In this document: positions 1 to 9,229 of the stretch, piece by piece | Position numbering within the stretch: the stretch's first letter is position 1 | Layout: each line of letters starts with the position of its first letter | Source of the DNA: Desulfovibrio desulfuricans | GTDB taxonomy: Bacteria; Desulfobacterota; Desulfovibrionia; Desulfovibrionales; Desulfovibrionaceae | Assembly: GCF_004801255.1 (NCBI RefSeq) | Contig: NZ_CP036295.1 | Span: forward strand, 1,872,001 to 1,936,000 | Reading direction: 5' to 3' | Length of the DNA stretch: 64,000 bases | The notes under the pieces: generated by a model | The model's input: only the letters and a program-made list of their open reading frames with translations | The model's database searches: none | What the model was told of the DNA's origin: nothing | Program-made: the position numbers and the translations under genes

Positions 1-1
1 T

Positions 2-421
2 CCGCCTTTTTTGCTCAGCAAGCCGGGCCCCCTGAAGCAGGAAGAAAGGGACAAAATAGTTCTCCACCCCATCGTGGGCGTCAAACTGATGCAAAAGATG
101 GATGTGGCCTTTGAAGAACTGCTGCGGGCCTGCTTTGAGCATCACGAACGGCTTGACGGCTCGGGCTACCCTCAGCGCACCAAGGGCAACCAGGCGACAA
201 AGCCGGGCAGGCTGTGCGCGGTGGCTGACTCGTTTGCGGCCATGATCTGCGAGCGCCCTTTCCGAAAAGGCAAGGAGATCATGCAGGCGGCCAAAGAGCT
301 GGCTAGCGACACGCGTTATGATCAGGAAATGACCAACTCGCTGTTGACGGGCTTTGCCGCAGGAACCATCGGCCAAATGGTGGACATGGATCAGGTGGTG
401 GACGCCCCGCAGCCGGAATAA
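2..421 (+). CDS. HD-GYP domain protein, C-terminal part (5' end outside window)
   Basis: The frame is open from the first bases, so this is the tail of a longer gene. The visible residues match the second half of an HD-GYP domain: a KPGPL...EERDKI stretch, an HP dipeptide, the FEHHERLDGSGYP segment that carries the family's GYP signature, and a following AVADSFAAM helix with the metal-site aspartate. HD-GYP proteins hydrolyse the second messenger c-di-GMP in the cytoplasm. The input or receiver domain that would define its signal lies outside the window. A TTG at 11 could be read as a start, but the open upstream frame and the missing HD half argue against it. A rho-independent terminator follows at 504. 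Confidence 0.85.
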   Translation, partial: PPFLLSKPGPLKQEERDKIVLHPIVGVKLMQKMDVAFEELLRACFEHHERLDGSGYPQRTKGNQATKPGRLCAVADSFAAMICERPFRKGKEIMQAAKELASDTRYDQEMTNSLLTGFAAGTIGQMVDMDQVVDAPQPE

Positions 422-503
422 CCGGCAGCACCGGCACCACAGGAGTCTGTCAGGATATTTGCCGCACGCCGCTGGCTGCGGCGCAGCTATCACAAAAAAA
501 TTC

Positions 504-556
504 AGGCCGGGTCAGACGCAACCGCACGTTGCAGCTGAACCGGCCTTGTTTTTTTG
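504..556 (+). terminator. Rho-independent terminator after the HD-GYP gene
   Basis: An AGGCCGG arm pairs with CCGGCCT across a long loop and is followed by TTGTTTTTTT. An A-run precedes the stem, so it could also work on the other strand. I see no gene in the rest of 422-770. Confidence 0.75.
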
Positions 557-770
557 TACAGAACAGCGAATTTTCCACAGCTCTATTTGCCGGTAGGTCT
601 GCTCGACGGGCACGCGAGCCGGGCCTTTGCTGGTCGGGGCCGACATGCTGGCGCAGGCAAGGTTGCAGATGCGCACGCTTCAAGCCAGGCAGCCAAGCTC
701 GGCCGACACTGCAAGCCAGTTGGGCTCAAAGTATCACAGCTGACGGTGGCAGCTATTCGCGCATGCCTCG

Positions 771-1559
771 CTAGCCCGCAAAAAACACTTCTGGTTCGCG
801 CCGCGCCAGGCATGTGCCTTCAAGCATGCCGATAATCCTGTTTGTCTGCGGATCATCAAAAAATTTGGCCTGTTCCGGACAGACTTTTACGCAGGCGCAG
901 CAACGCAGACACCCCTGTGCCACTTCCGCCGGGTTATTCTCGTTAATAACGCGCATCGGGCACACGCTCACGCAGAGCCCGCATCGGGTGCAGCTTTCAC
1001 TGGTGTGCGGCCTGATGTCCGCCGGGGGCGGCAAAGCCTTGTAGGGCCGCTTGCCGGGCACAGCTGCCGCAGCCGATCCGCCTCTGGCGATGATGCGGGC
1101 CGTATCGCGGCCAAAGTTGCTCAGCGCGGCCATATCTGCCGCATCAGGTCGGCCTGTTGCCACCTTGCGGGTATAGCTGTGCTCCGCCACAAAGGCCCCG
1201 GCAGCAGGGACTGCAAATTTTTGCTCCAGCATCGTGTCCACTGCCTCCAGCAAGGCATCGTCATAGTGCCTGTTGCCGTACACGGCCAGGGGCACGACGC
1301 TTGCGCCCTGCCCCTTCAGGCGGGACAAGGGTTCGTGCAGCAGCACAGGTATGCGCCCCGCATACACGGGAAAGGCAAAAACCAGCACATCACCGGCGGC
1401 AATACCGAGCGACGCCGCCCGTCCCTCGGGAAAAGTCCAGTCCCGATCCTGGGCGCGCGGCAGCGACAGCTCGCGCGACACTATGTCGGCCAGCTCGTGC
1501 GCCATGGTGCGGCTGCTGCCGGTAGGGCTGAAAAATACCGCGTAAACGCTTGCGCTCAT
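771..1559 (-). CDS. Flavodoxin-like protein with two [4Fe-4S] clusters (EFR1-type)
   Basis: A 262-residue cytoplasmic electron-transfer protein. The N-terminal part (about residues 1-165) is a flavodoxin fold: the FFSPTGSSRTMA loop is the FMN phosphate-binding site, followed by VLVFAFPVYAGRIP. The C-terminal part carries two ferredoxin motifs, CTRCGLCVSVCP and CLRCCACVKVCP, each fit for one [4Fe-4S] cluster. This fusion is the EFR1 family layout found in anaerobes; partners and reaction are not known from the sequence. The ATG at 1559 follows a GAGGTGGG ribosome site. The gene stands alone, convergent with the HD-GYP gene. Confidence 0.85.
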   Translation of the reverse strand: MSASVYAVFFSPTGSSRTMAHELADIVSRELSLPRAQDRDWTFPEGRAASLGIAAGDVLVFAFPVYAGRIPVLLHEPLSRLKGQGASVVPLAVYGNRHYDDALLEAVDTMLEQKFAVPAAGAFVAEHSYTRKVATGRPDAADMAALSNFGRDTARIIARGGSAAAAVPGKRPYKALPPPADIRPHTSESCTRCGLCVSVCPMRVINENNPAEVAQGCLRCCACVKVCPEQAKFFDDPQTNRIIGMLEGTCLARREPEVFFAG

Positions 1560-1581
1560 CTGCTACCCACCTCTGTTGCAT

Positions 1582-1610
1582 GAAAAAGCGGGCCGTTGCT
1601 ACAGCCCGCT
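1582..1610 (-). terminator. Terminator after the small lipoprotein gene
   Basis: On the minus strand an AGCGGGC/GCCCGCT stem is followed by TTTTCATG. It ends the transcript of the lipoprotein gene at 1655-1897. Confidence 0.7.
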
Positions 1611-1654
1611 GGATAAATGCATGTATTCGGCGCAGTGCCTTGAGGCTCAGCCAA

Positions 1655-1897
1655 TTACCAGGCCTTGCCCTTGCTCTGCTCGTGCCCCACTATACCGCCA
1701 GCCAGTGCGCCAACACCCGCGCCAGCCAATGCGCCCCACGCGGCGGATCCGCCTGCGATAGCGGCCACGCCAGCGCCGCCAAGAGCGCCGATGGCTGCGC
1801 CGCTGGCAATGCCCTGCTGGGTTTTGCTCATGTTGGTGCAACCGATACCGCTGGCAAAAACGGCTGCCAGCAGGGTGATGATCAATAATTTTTTCAT
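1655..1897 (-). CDS. Small glycine-zipper lipoprotein
   Basis: An 80-residue protein with a lipoprotein signal peptide: MKKLLIITLLAAVFASGIGC, cleavage expected before the cysteine. The mature part is almost all Gly and Ala with GxxxG repeats (GAAIGALGGAGVAAIAGGSA...GALAGAGVGALAGG), the glycine-zipper layout of outer-membrane lipoproteins in the YmgG/OmpA-linker group. It probably sits in the outer membrane or periplasmic face; specific function unknown. I chose the ATG at 1897 because the signal peptide starts there and GAGAG lies just upstream; an in-frame start ten codons earlier would spoil the signal peptide. Confidence 0.75.
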   Translation of the reverse strand: MKKLLIITLLAAVFASGIGCTNMSKTQQGIASGAAIGALGGAGVAAIAGGSAAWGALAGAGVGALAGGIVGHEQSKGKAW

Positions 1898-1938
1898 ATA
1901 AGCTCTCCCGAAAAACCCGTCAGTCAACGGATTTGCTA

Positions 1939-2373
1939 TTACTTGGCATCCAGGCGGGGCTCGATGATCTCACGCCAGATCACATTCATGACCGGGCGTT
2001 CAAGACGCTGCGGGTTTGCCGCATACCAGGCGTCCACCATTTTGACGACCTCTGCACGGCTCACACCCTTAAAGGCCTTCATCCAGCCTTTTTCAAAGGG
2101 CGAAAGTGTGTACACCGGGCGTTTGCCTTCTTTTGCAGCCTTTTCCGCAATTTTGCCGTTGACAAAATATTCAACGGTTATGGCTGTTTCCACGCCAAAA
2201 AGAAAGGCGAGCTTTTCCGTTTCAGGGGTTTTTTGCCACACGGTGCCCGTAAACTGATCCACAGGGTTTGCCTTGAAATTTTCGGATTCAGGCATAATTT
2301 CCGTAGCGTGAACCGGAGCGAACGCCAGGACAAGTGCAAGGCTCAGGGCCAAACACAAAACCGACTTTTTCAC
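1939..2373 (-). CDS. Exported protein of unknown function
   Basis: A 144-residue protein with a clear Sec signal peptide (KKSVLCLALSLALVLAFAPVHA, cleavage after AHA-like A). The mature part is mixed charged (ESENFKANPVDQF..., WREIIEPRLDAK) with no cysteine pairs or membrane helix, so a soluble periplasmic protein is expected. I do not recognise a family with certainty. The start is the GTG at 2373, six bases after an AAGGAG ribosome site. It lies just upstream of the lipoprotein gene on the same strand (41-bp gap), so the two may be co-transcribed and share an envelope role. Confidence 0.65.
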   Translation of the reverse strand: MKKSVLCLALSLALVLAFAPVHATEIMPESENFKANPVDQFTGTVWQKTPETEKLAFLFGVETAITVEYFVNGKIAEKAAKEGKRPVYTLSPFEKGWMKAFKGVSRAEVVKMVDAWYAANPQRLERPVMNVIWREIIEPRLDAK

Positions 2374-2617
2374 GATATGCTCCTTGAGTTGAATAGCCCT
2401 TTGCAATGCCCGCTCTGCAGGTCGCTGCCGTGCAAGCGGTTTAGGCCGGGCGGCGATGCCGCGGGGGTACAGACCCCAATCTCTGGCAACAGTTTACCCA
2501 AAACTACGCTGATATATCAAGCGCGAAAAACAGGTTGCGGCTCTTGGGCTGCGGGCGGTACGGAGCCAGCATGGAGGCCGCCAGATGACCGGAATCGGCA
2601 GGCGTAACGACGCACAA

Positions 2618-2662
2618 CCATTTTAAATAAAGATACCCCGATCTAGCATGACACGGGGTATC
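2618..2662 (-). terminator. Terminator-like hairpin, no gene assigned
   Basis: GATACCCCG pairs with CGGGGTATC and on the minus strand is followed by TTTATTT. I see no convincing gene upstream of it, so it may end a small RNA or be a relic. The rest of 2374-2840 shows no supported coding region. Confidence 0.4.
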
Positions 2663-2844
2663 AATGGCGACAACAGCAATTTTCCTGTGGAGTATGCGCA
2701 GGTTAATGGATGTTACGCGTCCGCATAAAAATGTTTGACGCAATTTGCGCAGACCTGCTTGCCCAAATTTTGCTGCTGCGCCAGAAACGTCCGCATTGCA
2801 ATATTGCCCATCACCCTGCAAAGCATCACATCGAAAAAATCTGT

Positions 2845-3345
2845 GGTCCTGACATAGGAGCACAAGATTGAAACGTAGCAGGTTCACCAAAGAACAGATT
2901 ATTGGGATATTGCGGCAAGCCGGATTTTGTGCGGTTGGTCAATAGCGCAAAAGACGGCCTGGGGATTGCGGATAGTTATTTGCTTGGAAAAGAATTCATT
3001 TGACCGTGAGGTTCTATTGCAGGCTGCTTTTTTCCTAAATAGTAATTATGTTACGGCAGATATGGAGCAACACATTACTCTGGCTATTTCTTTACAAGAC
3101 TAATCATCAACCTGGCCTAGGATCAATGCCATGTGTTGCATTGCTGGCAATGCGTAAATAGCGCTGCGTATACATTCACTTGCTGGTTGGTTTCAACAGC
3201 TTTCCCGGTAGATGGCGAGGCAGAGCTGACCTTCCCCCGAAAAGCATGCCAGTGAAAGTTAGTGCTCATGACATAGGAGCACAAGATTGAAACCCAGCAG
3301 ATTCACCGAAGAGCAGATTATTGGGATATTGCGGCAAACTTAGGC
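2845..3345 (+). mobile_element. Two fragments of the 5' end of an IS3-type orfA
   Basis: The sequences at about 2845-2925 and 3266-3345 are near copies of each other. Each has a GACATAGGAGCACAAG leader, then a TTG start and the residues KxSRFTxEQIIGILRQ, the typical opening of an IS3-family (IS407-like) orfA with its helix-turn-helix. Both break off after about 18 codons. The 340 bases between them show no gene. They are remnants, not functional genes. Confidence 0.6.
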
Positions 3346-3349
3346 AGGA

Positions 3350-3752
3350 GTGCGCGTTGTCCATGCCGGCAGAATGGCATCTGGGATGCGGCCTTTTACA
3401 AATGGCGCAGCAAGTTCGGTGGAATGAATATCTCAGACGCCAGACAGCTGCTGATCGCGCGCGGGATCAGGCGGCCAATGCCGCTATGGGGTTTGTGACG
3501 GCATTGGTGGCCCTGTGGCCGCGCGTACAGCAGGCGGGGTGTGGTGTGGGCGGATGGAACCATCAGCGCCTGAGGTGGGCGGATGAAACCATCAGCGCCC
3601 ACTGCTGGCGTTGGCACATCCACGGCGTGCGCAGCTGGCCACGCCGCCTGGTGGATGGCGTAGCGCTCATCTTGGGCGATGAGAACCACTGCCTGGAAAG
3701 CTACAAGAGAGAGGTTGAGGGGCAGCAATTGCCGCCCGAGATGTGGGAGTGA
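3350..3752 (+). pseudogene. Decayed orfA fragment joined to an unrecognised coding fragment
   Basis: The first half, read in another frame, still shows IWDAAFYKWRSKFGGMN, an IS3 orfA helix-turn-helix piece. The second half encodes ADETISAHCWRWHIHGVRSW...LILGDENHCLESY...LPPEM, which I do not recognise. A copy about 90 percent identical by eye lies inverted at about 42690-42870, also next to the same orfA piece. A short in-frame repeat (GGWNHQRLRWADETIS) suggests local duplication. Likely a relic of a phage or IS passenger gene. Confidence 0.45.
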
Positions 3753-3769
3753 TCGCACGAAAAAATTAA

Positions 3770-3796
3770 TTGTAAAATAATAAATGTAGATATAAT
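3770..3796 (+). promoter_or_regulatory. Candidate sigma-70 promoter of the KAP NTPase gene
   Basis: TTGTAA and TATAAT are separated by 15 bases in a very AT-rich stretch, 37 bases before the start codon. The -10 is perfect and the spacing a little short. Confidence 0.45.
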
Positions 3797-3832
3797 TTTT
3801 AAGAAAAGTCAAAAAGTTTTAAAGGAGTTCCT

Positions 3833-5335
3833 ATGAGTCAGAATGACGGAATAGATAATTTTGTTACGTCTGAGGCTGGAATCGGGTGCGTTCGGCTTGC
3901 TGATGCCCCTGATACAGCTTCATATGAGGGACTCCTTGATGAGCGAAAACAGTTTATTCAGCATTTGTCCACGATGGTCAAAAATACTTGTGGCCCATAC
4001 GTAATGGGGCTCACATCCCCTTGGGGGAGCGGAAAAAGTTATTTTTTGCATACGTGGCAAAAGCAATTGGAAGAGGACACTGCCTTTTGCGTTTATTTTA
4101 ACGCTTGGGAAAGAGATTACTCGGGTGATCCACTACCAAACTTGATTGCAGTTGTGGATGAATATGTAAATTTAGAAAAAAATAGCAAGAAGACATTCAT
4201 TGACCAGGCAAAAGATTTGATGAGTAAGATGATAACATATGTTCCTGCATTGTTAAAAATGGGGAGTGCAGCATCAACAGCGACAGGACACTCTGTGGTT
4301 GGTTCAGGCCTTAAAACTATAGATTCTGTCGCTTGTGATATAGTAAAAAATTTACAAATCACTAACAATATCTCATGTGATTTTAAGCTTCAACTTGAAG
4401 AATTTGCTCATATAATTCGCGGAGAAGTATTCGATTATCCGTTGGTTATTATTGTTGATGAGTTGGATCGGTGCCGCCCAGATTACGCAATCGAGTTACT
4501 TGAACGAATTAAGCATTTGTTCAATGTGAAAAATGTAGTTTTTCTCATAGCAGTCGATGGAGTGCAGTTGCTACAGCAGGTTGAGCATACTTTTGGCCTA
4601 AAAAGTAATCTGTCTGAAGGAATTGATACTCGGCTTAATTACTTGGGGAAATTTTTTGACATTTTTTTTGAATTACCCTTCCCAAACAAGCAGCACTTTG
4701 CAAACGCAATGCTGCAACGCCTTCCTGAAATTAAATTTTACGCACAAAAATTTTCAGACAAAGAATTTCTGCATAATAATTTTATTGAAGTTCTTACTGG
4801 AAACAAAATATTATTTGAAAATTGTTCATTAAGAGATATTATTCAAGGTATTGAAAGATTTTCTGTGTTGCTTAGGGGCTATAGAGACCTTTCATTTGAA
4901 GAAGTATTTGTTGCTCTTCACATAATTATGATGAGTAAAAATAGAATGAATAGCTTCACTTCAATATATGAATATTTGAAGAAAATTTTTAATATTAATG
5001 AAATTAACACTCTATTTTCGACATGCTTTGTTCAAAATCGTTTTTATCGTGAAAAAATGGTAATTTTTCAAAAATTTTACAACATTAATGATGTATCAAG
5101 TGCTGCACATTTATGGATATGCTTAAAAATGCTTTATAACTTTGGGAGCTTTAGACCAAGTGATAATGAATTTATTATGCATTTATACAATTCAATTTTG
5201 AATGGGGAATCAATCCTTAAATTTTGTCCAACTCTGACGCTCACTCGTGGCGATGATATAATGCCGTTTAACGAGATTGAACTAAAATTAGCACCAAAAC
5301 TTCAGTTTATTGAATCGTTTTCCTCAAATATATGA
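3833..5335 (+). CDS. KAP-family P-loop NTPase
   Basis: A 500-residue STAND-like NTPase. Walker A is GLTSPWGSGKS (about residues 59-69, Lys 68) and Walker B is LVIIVDELDRCRP (about residues 203-215); the DELDRCRP form and spacing are typical of the KAP family. KAP proteins usually carry membrane segments between Walker A and B; here that insert (about 120-165) has only a weakly hydrophobic Ala/Gly-rich stretch, so membrane anchoring is doubtful. In bacteria KAP proteins often occur in defence loci, where they are thought to sense or signal. The start has AAGGAG six bases upstream. The gene is strongly AT-rich compared with the chromosome and converges on a PD-(D/E)XK-like gene, both signs of a transferred defence block. 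Confidence 0.85.
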   Translation: MSQNDGIDNFVTSEAGIGCVRLADAPDTASYEGLLDERKQFIQHLSTMVKNTCGPYVMGLTSPWGSGKSYFLHTWQKQLEEDTAFCVYFNAWERDYSGDPLPNLIAVVDEYVNLEKNSKKTFIDQAKDLMSKMITYVPALLKMGSAASTATGHSVVGSGLKTIDSVACDIVKNLQITNNISCDFKLQLEEFAHIIRGEVFDYPLVIIVDELDRCRPDYAIELLERIKHLFNVKNVVFLIAVDGVQLLQQVEHTFGLKSNLSEGIDTRLNYLGKFFDIFFELPFPNKQHFANAMLQRLPEIKFYAQKFSDKEFLHNNFIEVLTGNKILFENCSLRDIIQGIERFSVLLRGYRDLSFEEVFVALHIIMMSKNRMNSFTSIYEYLKKIFNINEINTLFSTCFVQNRFYREKMVIFQKFYNINDVSSAAHLWICLKMLYNFGSFRPSDNEFIMHLYNSILNGESILKFCPTLTLTRGDDIMPFNEIELKLAPKLQFIESFSSNI

Positions 5336-5393
5336 TGTTTTAATGTAAAAATATTGCATCGTATAATTTTTATTTATTTTAACATTATATTAT

Positions 5394-6626
5394 TCAATCG
5401 TTGCAAAACATTTTCCGTACTCCTTTTGGTGTGTGCGTTATTATTTGTTGCACATGACCGGGGTAATCGCGATGTTTGCTGAAAAGATGAGCATTTCGCT
5501 CTAGAAATATTTTTAGCCGTTGAGCATCAATATTTTGATCAATGTATGGATTTAAATGAAACTCAAATTTTAAAGTTGATATTGGCGGATTGGAAATGCC
5601 AAAAAATGCCACAAAATTTATGTGTGACTCTTCATTAAAAAAATTATTTAATATTTCTTGAATTTTAACAGCATAAATACTGCTTACATTAGAATTAATG
5701 GTGTTTGTTTTTCCATCACATAAAAATATACCAAGAAGATTATTTTCATCTTTTACCAGCTGGCAAGCTTTTCTTTTAAGTCCATTGTACAACGGGTTTT
5801 TGTCATACCTGTCATAGTATCTGCTTCTGTAGCCGCAGCCCCCATAGCCATCGACTTCGCTCAAAAAAAACGAAATGCGGTGTCCTTCGACAGTGAAAGT
5901 ATACGTGTTCTCGCATGAAACGGTATCTTGTATCTTTTGGATTTCAGCTTTGAGGATAGCCAAATTTTGAGGAAAGCGACTTTCAGGAAATATTTCCGGG
6001 ACACCCTTCTCTTTACTATCAAAATAGGCTGCGCACGCCCAAGAGCTAGGAATGTATTCCATCATAATTGATCTGGCTTCGCTGCAAAATTCAAAAGCAG
6101 GATAATCTCGATCAAACTGGTCGAATACCGTTTTGACGTCGGCAGATAATTTGATTTTTTTATCAAGTGATTCCCAAAAAATATCAGGATTTCTTCCTTT
6201 TGAGTTCCTTTTTTCGTACTCAAAATTGCCCAACTTGCTAAGCCATCTTGCTATGACGACTTCCCATTCTGCAGAAATTGCCTCTTTGTAGTCAGAAGAG
6301 TTCAGTTTCGTGACGATTTTCTTCCGATTTGAATTGCCTTGAATGCGCAAAACAGTGTCTTGAATCTCATCGAACTCAAATATTGTGCATTCTTCTTTGT
6401 CAAAAAATAAAGTCCAAAAAGGATTCATTCCTTGGGCGTAAAGGCAATGCTCGCAAGAGTCTCTAATAGTCGCATCCCTTTCTATGACAATTTCTTTATT
6501 GCAAATAGGGCATCTGCAAGTCTCTGTGCTATTATTCATGCAGATTTCAACTTTCTGCATTGACTTGCCTTGTGGCATTTTTTTTACAGAAAGCGGTCCA
6601 GATTCGTTCATTGAAATTGTGACCAT
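5394..6626 (-). CDS. Zinc-ribbon, PD-(D/E)XK-like putative nuclease
   Basis: A 410-residue protein I do not recognise as a named family. Near the N terminus CPIC and CEHC are 15 residues apart, a zinc ribbon. About residues 120-165 carry a pattern expected of PD-(D/E)XK nucleases: a glutamate in an AEWEVVIARWL helix, then NPDIFW, then a strand ending SADVKT, giving E...D...DxK. The rest is mixed and without other motifs. The likely role is metal-dependent DNA cleavage, but this rests on motif reading only. I place the start at the ATG at 6626, 11 bases after GGAG; a GTG four codons earlier is the alternative. It follows the Doc-like gene by 65 bases on the same strand and is AT-rich like it. 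Confidence 0.6.
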   Translation of the reverse strand: MVTISMNESGPLSVKKMPQGKSMQKVEICMNNSTETCRCPICNKEIVIERDATIRDSCEHCLYAQGMNPFWTLFFDKEECTIFEFDEIQDTVLRIQGNSNRKKIVTKLNSSDYKEAISAEWEVVIARWLSKLGNFEYEKRNSKGRNPDIFWESLDKKIKLSADVKTVFDQFDRDYPAFEFCSEARSIMMEYIPSSWACAAYFDSKEKGVPEIFPESRFPQNLAILKAEIQKIQDTVSCENTYTFTVEGHRISFFLSEVDGYGGCGYRSRYYDRYDKNPLYNGLKRKACQLVKDENNLLGIFLCDGKTNTINSNVSSIYAVKIQEILNNFFNEESHINFVAFFGISNPPISTLKFEFHLNPYIDQNIDAQRLKIFLERNAHLFSKHRDYPGHVQQIITHTPKGVRKMFCND

Positions 6627-6691
6627 GAGCACTAACACTCCAATAAAACTTGCTAAAAAATTTGCATATTATCTGTGTTATTAAGGCGTTA

Positions 6692-7420
6692 CTAAGTTCT
6701 TGCAAGACGGTTAAAAACATCAATGCGCAACTGCATAAGGTCATTGAGTTGAATATCGATGCCGCGCTGTCCATAAAATCTCGCGCTGTCTATTCCTTTT
6801 TCAGGAGTAAGGTCTAATTTTTTCCTGAGGCCAGCAATATAAGCGGGATCATAATCATTATGTCCTTGCTTACCCCGTTTAATAATTTTTTCAACCTCTT
6901 CCCCATCCTTCTTAATAGAGCATGTGAATCCGTCATCAATCAGCTCAAAATCAAATTGGGCCAAAACCTCTTTGAGATCGTTGAATTTTAAATTTTTATC
7001 CCCCTTAACAACCTTACGAGAATGTTCAGAAAACCATTTGCTTATGCACGATATCTCATCATCCCTGTTTGGACATATTTCGTGGGCTGCAGTTTTGCGA
7101 GTGAACTCAAAAAGTTCGTCATCAGAACAGCCTTCGACCCAATAGTTATTCAAACTTAAAAAATATAGTGTGCTAAGAAGCGCAGTTCTTTTATTCCCAT
7201 TATGGAAGCAGTGATTTGAAATGATAGAATGAAACAAGGCGGCAGCCTTATCGAACTGCGTCTCGAACATTTCTTTTTGGCATGCTGTCATATTGGGACG
7301 CGCACACGCTGATTCAAGAAGCCCATGATCTTTAACTCCTGGCGGTGAGATGGGGTCATCAGTTGATGCATAGTGGTCAGCAAGAAAAAAATGAATATTT
7401 TTTACTTCTTCAACATTCAT
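6692..7420 (-). CDS. Doc/Fic-type toxin with a HicA-like C-terminal domain
   Basis: A 242-residue protein. Residues 1-115 are a death-on-curing (Doc) domain: the Fic motif reads HCFHNGNKRTALL (His70 to Leu82), with Asn and Lys at the positions that mark Doc kinases rather than AMP-transferring Fic proteins. Doc of phage P1 phosphorylates EF-Tu and stops translation. Residues about 146-205 (FNDLKEVLAQFDFELIDDGF...IIKRG...YIAGLRKKLDL) resemble the small double-stranded-RNA-binding fold of HicA, without an obvious catalytic histidine. No Phd-like antitoxin gene is next to it, so its control is unclear. It probably forms a unit with the downstream zinc-ribbon nuclease-like gene. Confidence 0.75.
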   Translation of the reverse strand: MNVEEVKNIHFFLADHYASTDDPISPPGVKDHGLLESACARPNMTACQKEMFETQFDKAAALFHSIISNHCFHNGNKRTALLSTLYFLSLNNYWVEGCSDDELFEFTRKTAAHEICPNRDDEISCISKWFSEHSRKVVKGDKNLKFNDLKEVLAQFDFELIDDGFTCSIKKDGEEVEKIIKRGKQGHNDYDPAYIAGLRKKLDLTPEKGIDSARFYGQRGIDIQLNDLMQLRIDVFNRLART

Positions 7421-7445
7421 TTGAATCTCTCCCTGTGAGTTTATG

Positions 7446-8082
7446 CTATTTTAACGGTGCATTACCTTCTACCGCATCCGCCAGTTCTGCCGGGGCTTTT
7501 TCAAGCGACAAATAGAGAGTGCCCGGCTTTTCCGCCTTCAGCTCGGCATCGGTTGGGCCAGACGCTGCGGCTGAGAACATGTTCCAGCGCCAGTCATCCT
7601 TACCGGAAACGCCTTTGCCGTCCGGTGCGTAATCAACAATAGCCAATCGGGCCGCGCCGTGGTTGGGGAAGTATTGCGTTTGCAAGGCTACACCAACCAT
7701 CTGTGCGCCGGTGGCCTGCGCGTGATACTTGGCAGCGGCAACCACGGTGGCGGCAAGCTGTTCCTTGGTGAGTTCATTCTGGTTATGCATGGGCAGCAAC
7801 TTGCCATCTTTGCCTTTGACTACAGGCACTATGCGCAGCAAAAGTTTGGTGCGGCCAGTGCTTCTGCGCTTGCACTACGGCGTAAGGTACCGGCTTGGCT
7901 TTGGTCATGTCCCAAGGCGCAGCGACTTCTTCTTTTGGGGCTTCAGGCGTGTTTTTTTCGGATGGGTCAAGAGCCATTGCGGCTCCAGCCGCTGCGATGC
8001 GCTCCTCCATGGTGGCGGCGTTTGCGGCGGTTTGAAGCGCAAGCAGGATGAACAACGCCCCAAAAATATGAAATTTTTTCAT
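7446..8082 (-). pseudogene. Exported protein gene broken by a frameshift
   Basis: The 5' part (8082 to about 7860) encodes a signal peptide (MKKFHIFGALFILLALQTAANA) and a linker ending in VPYAVVQAQKHWPHQT. The 3' part (from about 7858 to 7446) continues in another frame as LLRIVPVVKGKDGKLLP and on to NAPLK. Removing one T from the TTTT run near 7857 joins the two into one reading frame of about 210 codons. I do not recognise the family with certainty; a periplasmic protein is expected. Either a real one-base mutation or a sequencing error would explain the break. Confidence 0.6.
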
Positions 8083-9059
8083 AGATTGCCTCCCTTGGGT
8101 AAGTTAAGCGACACTATGGCACCACGCTCGTTCCCAGAGGTGCTTTATCCCCGGTCAGTTCCTTGGTGCCACGAGCGGGCAGCAGTATGACCAGTGTGGG
8201 CAGTGCGCCCTACAAGACTCCTCAGCCGAGGATCTCTCTGCCTTCTTCTCCCGCTCTGCCTTTTCTACCCTGTGCACGTAAAAGTTCATCCTGAAGCGCC
8301 ACCGTTCTGGTGAGCAGCATTTCCCTTTTCTTTTGCAAGCGGGCAATCTCTGCCATGGCCTCGGCCAGTTCCAGGGTTGATGCTGGCGCACCATGCCCCG
8401 GCCTCTGCCCTAGCACATGCGACAATCATCTTCAGTGCCTGCCCCCAAGAGCAGTCGCAGTCGGCCGCAATACCCTTCTGCAGTATGCATAAGTTCTTGC
8501 ATGTGCACGGGCTGGTCTAGGGCACGCTGCCCAATCAGCATTGGCCCCTGCCAAAGTTAAGCCAGTGGAGTGAGCTACGGTGATAGGCGTCAAGGATCTG
8601 TGGCAAAAGCGGCCAGAGATTATCTTGGCGCTGCTCGCACTAATACCTCTTAACTGTTCGATCTTCTTTAGCAATCCTTTTGCCAGTTGCGGCACGAAAA
8701 CAGATGCTTGCCAGCAAACAACCTCAATACTCTGATATAATTATGTTTATTTTATATTTTCATAACATGAAAATTTATTATTTGAATAACTAATTTATTT
8801 TGTTCATTTTTAAAAAATCATTCGCACAAAAATCAATGATTCAAGTGCCCTACAACTCAAATGCAAAAACCTGTAAAAAAATATCAGGGAGACAGAAATA
8901 TGGCAACAGAGCGCTATCATATGCTTTTGGACTGGAGGGGAGAGCAAACATTACCTTTGCCGCCTGGACAGCAGATTGGCAAGGCTCGGCCTCTGCCCGC
9001 TATGCTAACACCGTATCGCCTGAAATTCACGAAACGCTGCGGTCTGCAGGCCTATGGAA
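8083..9059. other. Intergenic stretch without a supported gene
   Basis: Short open frames exist on both strands, but none has a ribosome site, a recognisable motif or consistent codon use. The stretch 8725-8900 is very AT-rich. It sits between the broken exported-protein gene and the tRNA-derived repeat, so it is probably worn-down flank of the insertion site. Confidence 0.5.
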
Positions 9060-9229
9060 GTTGGAATCTTGGCGGCATTGGGCCAGAGTCTGATTGGCTC
9101 TGCAGCAGAGAACCTGCTGGAAAAAGTAATGCCCCACGAGATAGCAGCTCGTGAGGCATTTTGTAACCAAGGCATTGTAACCAATGCCATACAGTAACAG
9201 GGCAACTACGTTAACCCTTTGAATTCATT
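9060..9229. repeat. Copy of the tRNA-Glu 3' flank (repeat 1)
   Basis: This stretch is almost the same as 62810-62968, which lies just beyond the 3' end of the intact tRNA-Glu gene. It includes a hairpin with arms ATGCC.CACGAG and CTCGTG.GGCAT followed by TTTTG. The copy next to 38320 shares only the last 23 bases or so. Confidence 0.75.

Noticed and set aside
8800..9154. Two overlapping plus-strand frames before the first tRNA repeat
   Set aside because: No ribosome site or motif, and the second half runs into the repeated tRNA flank.
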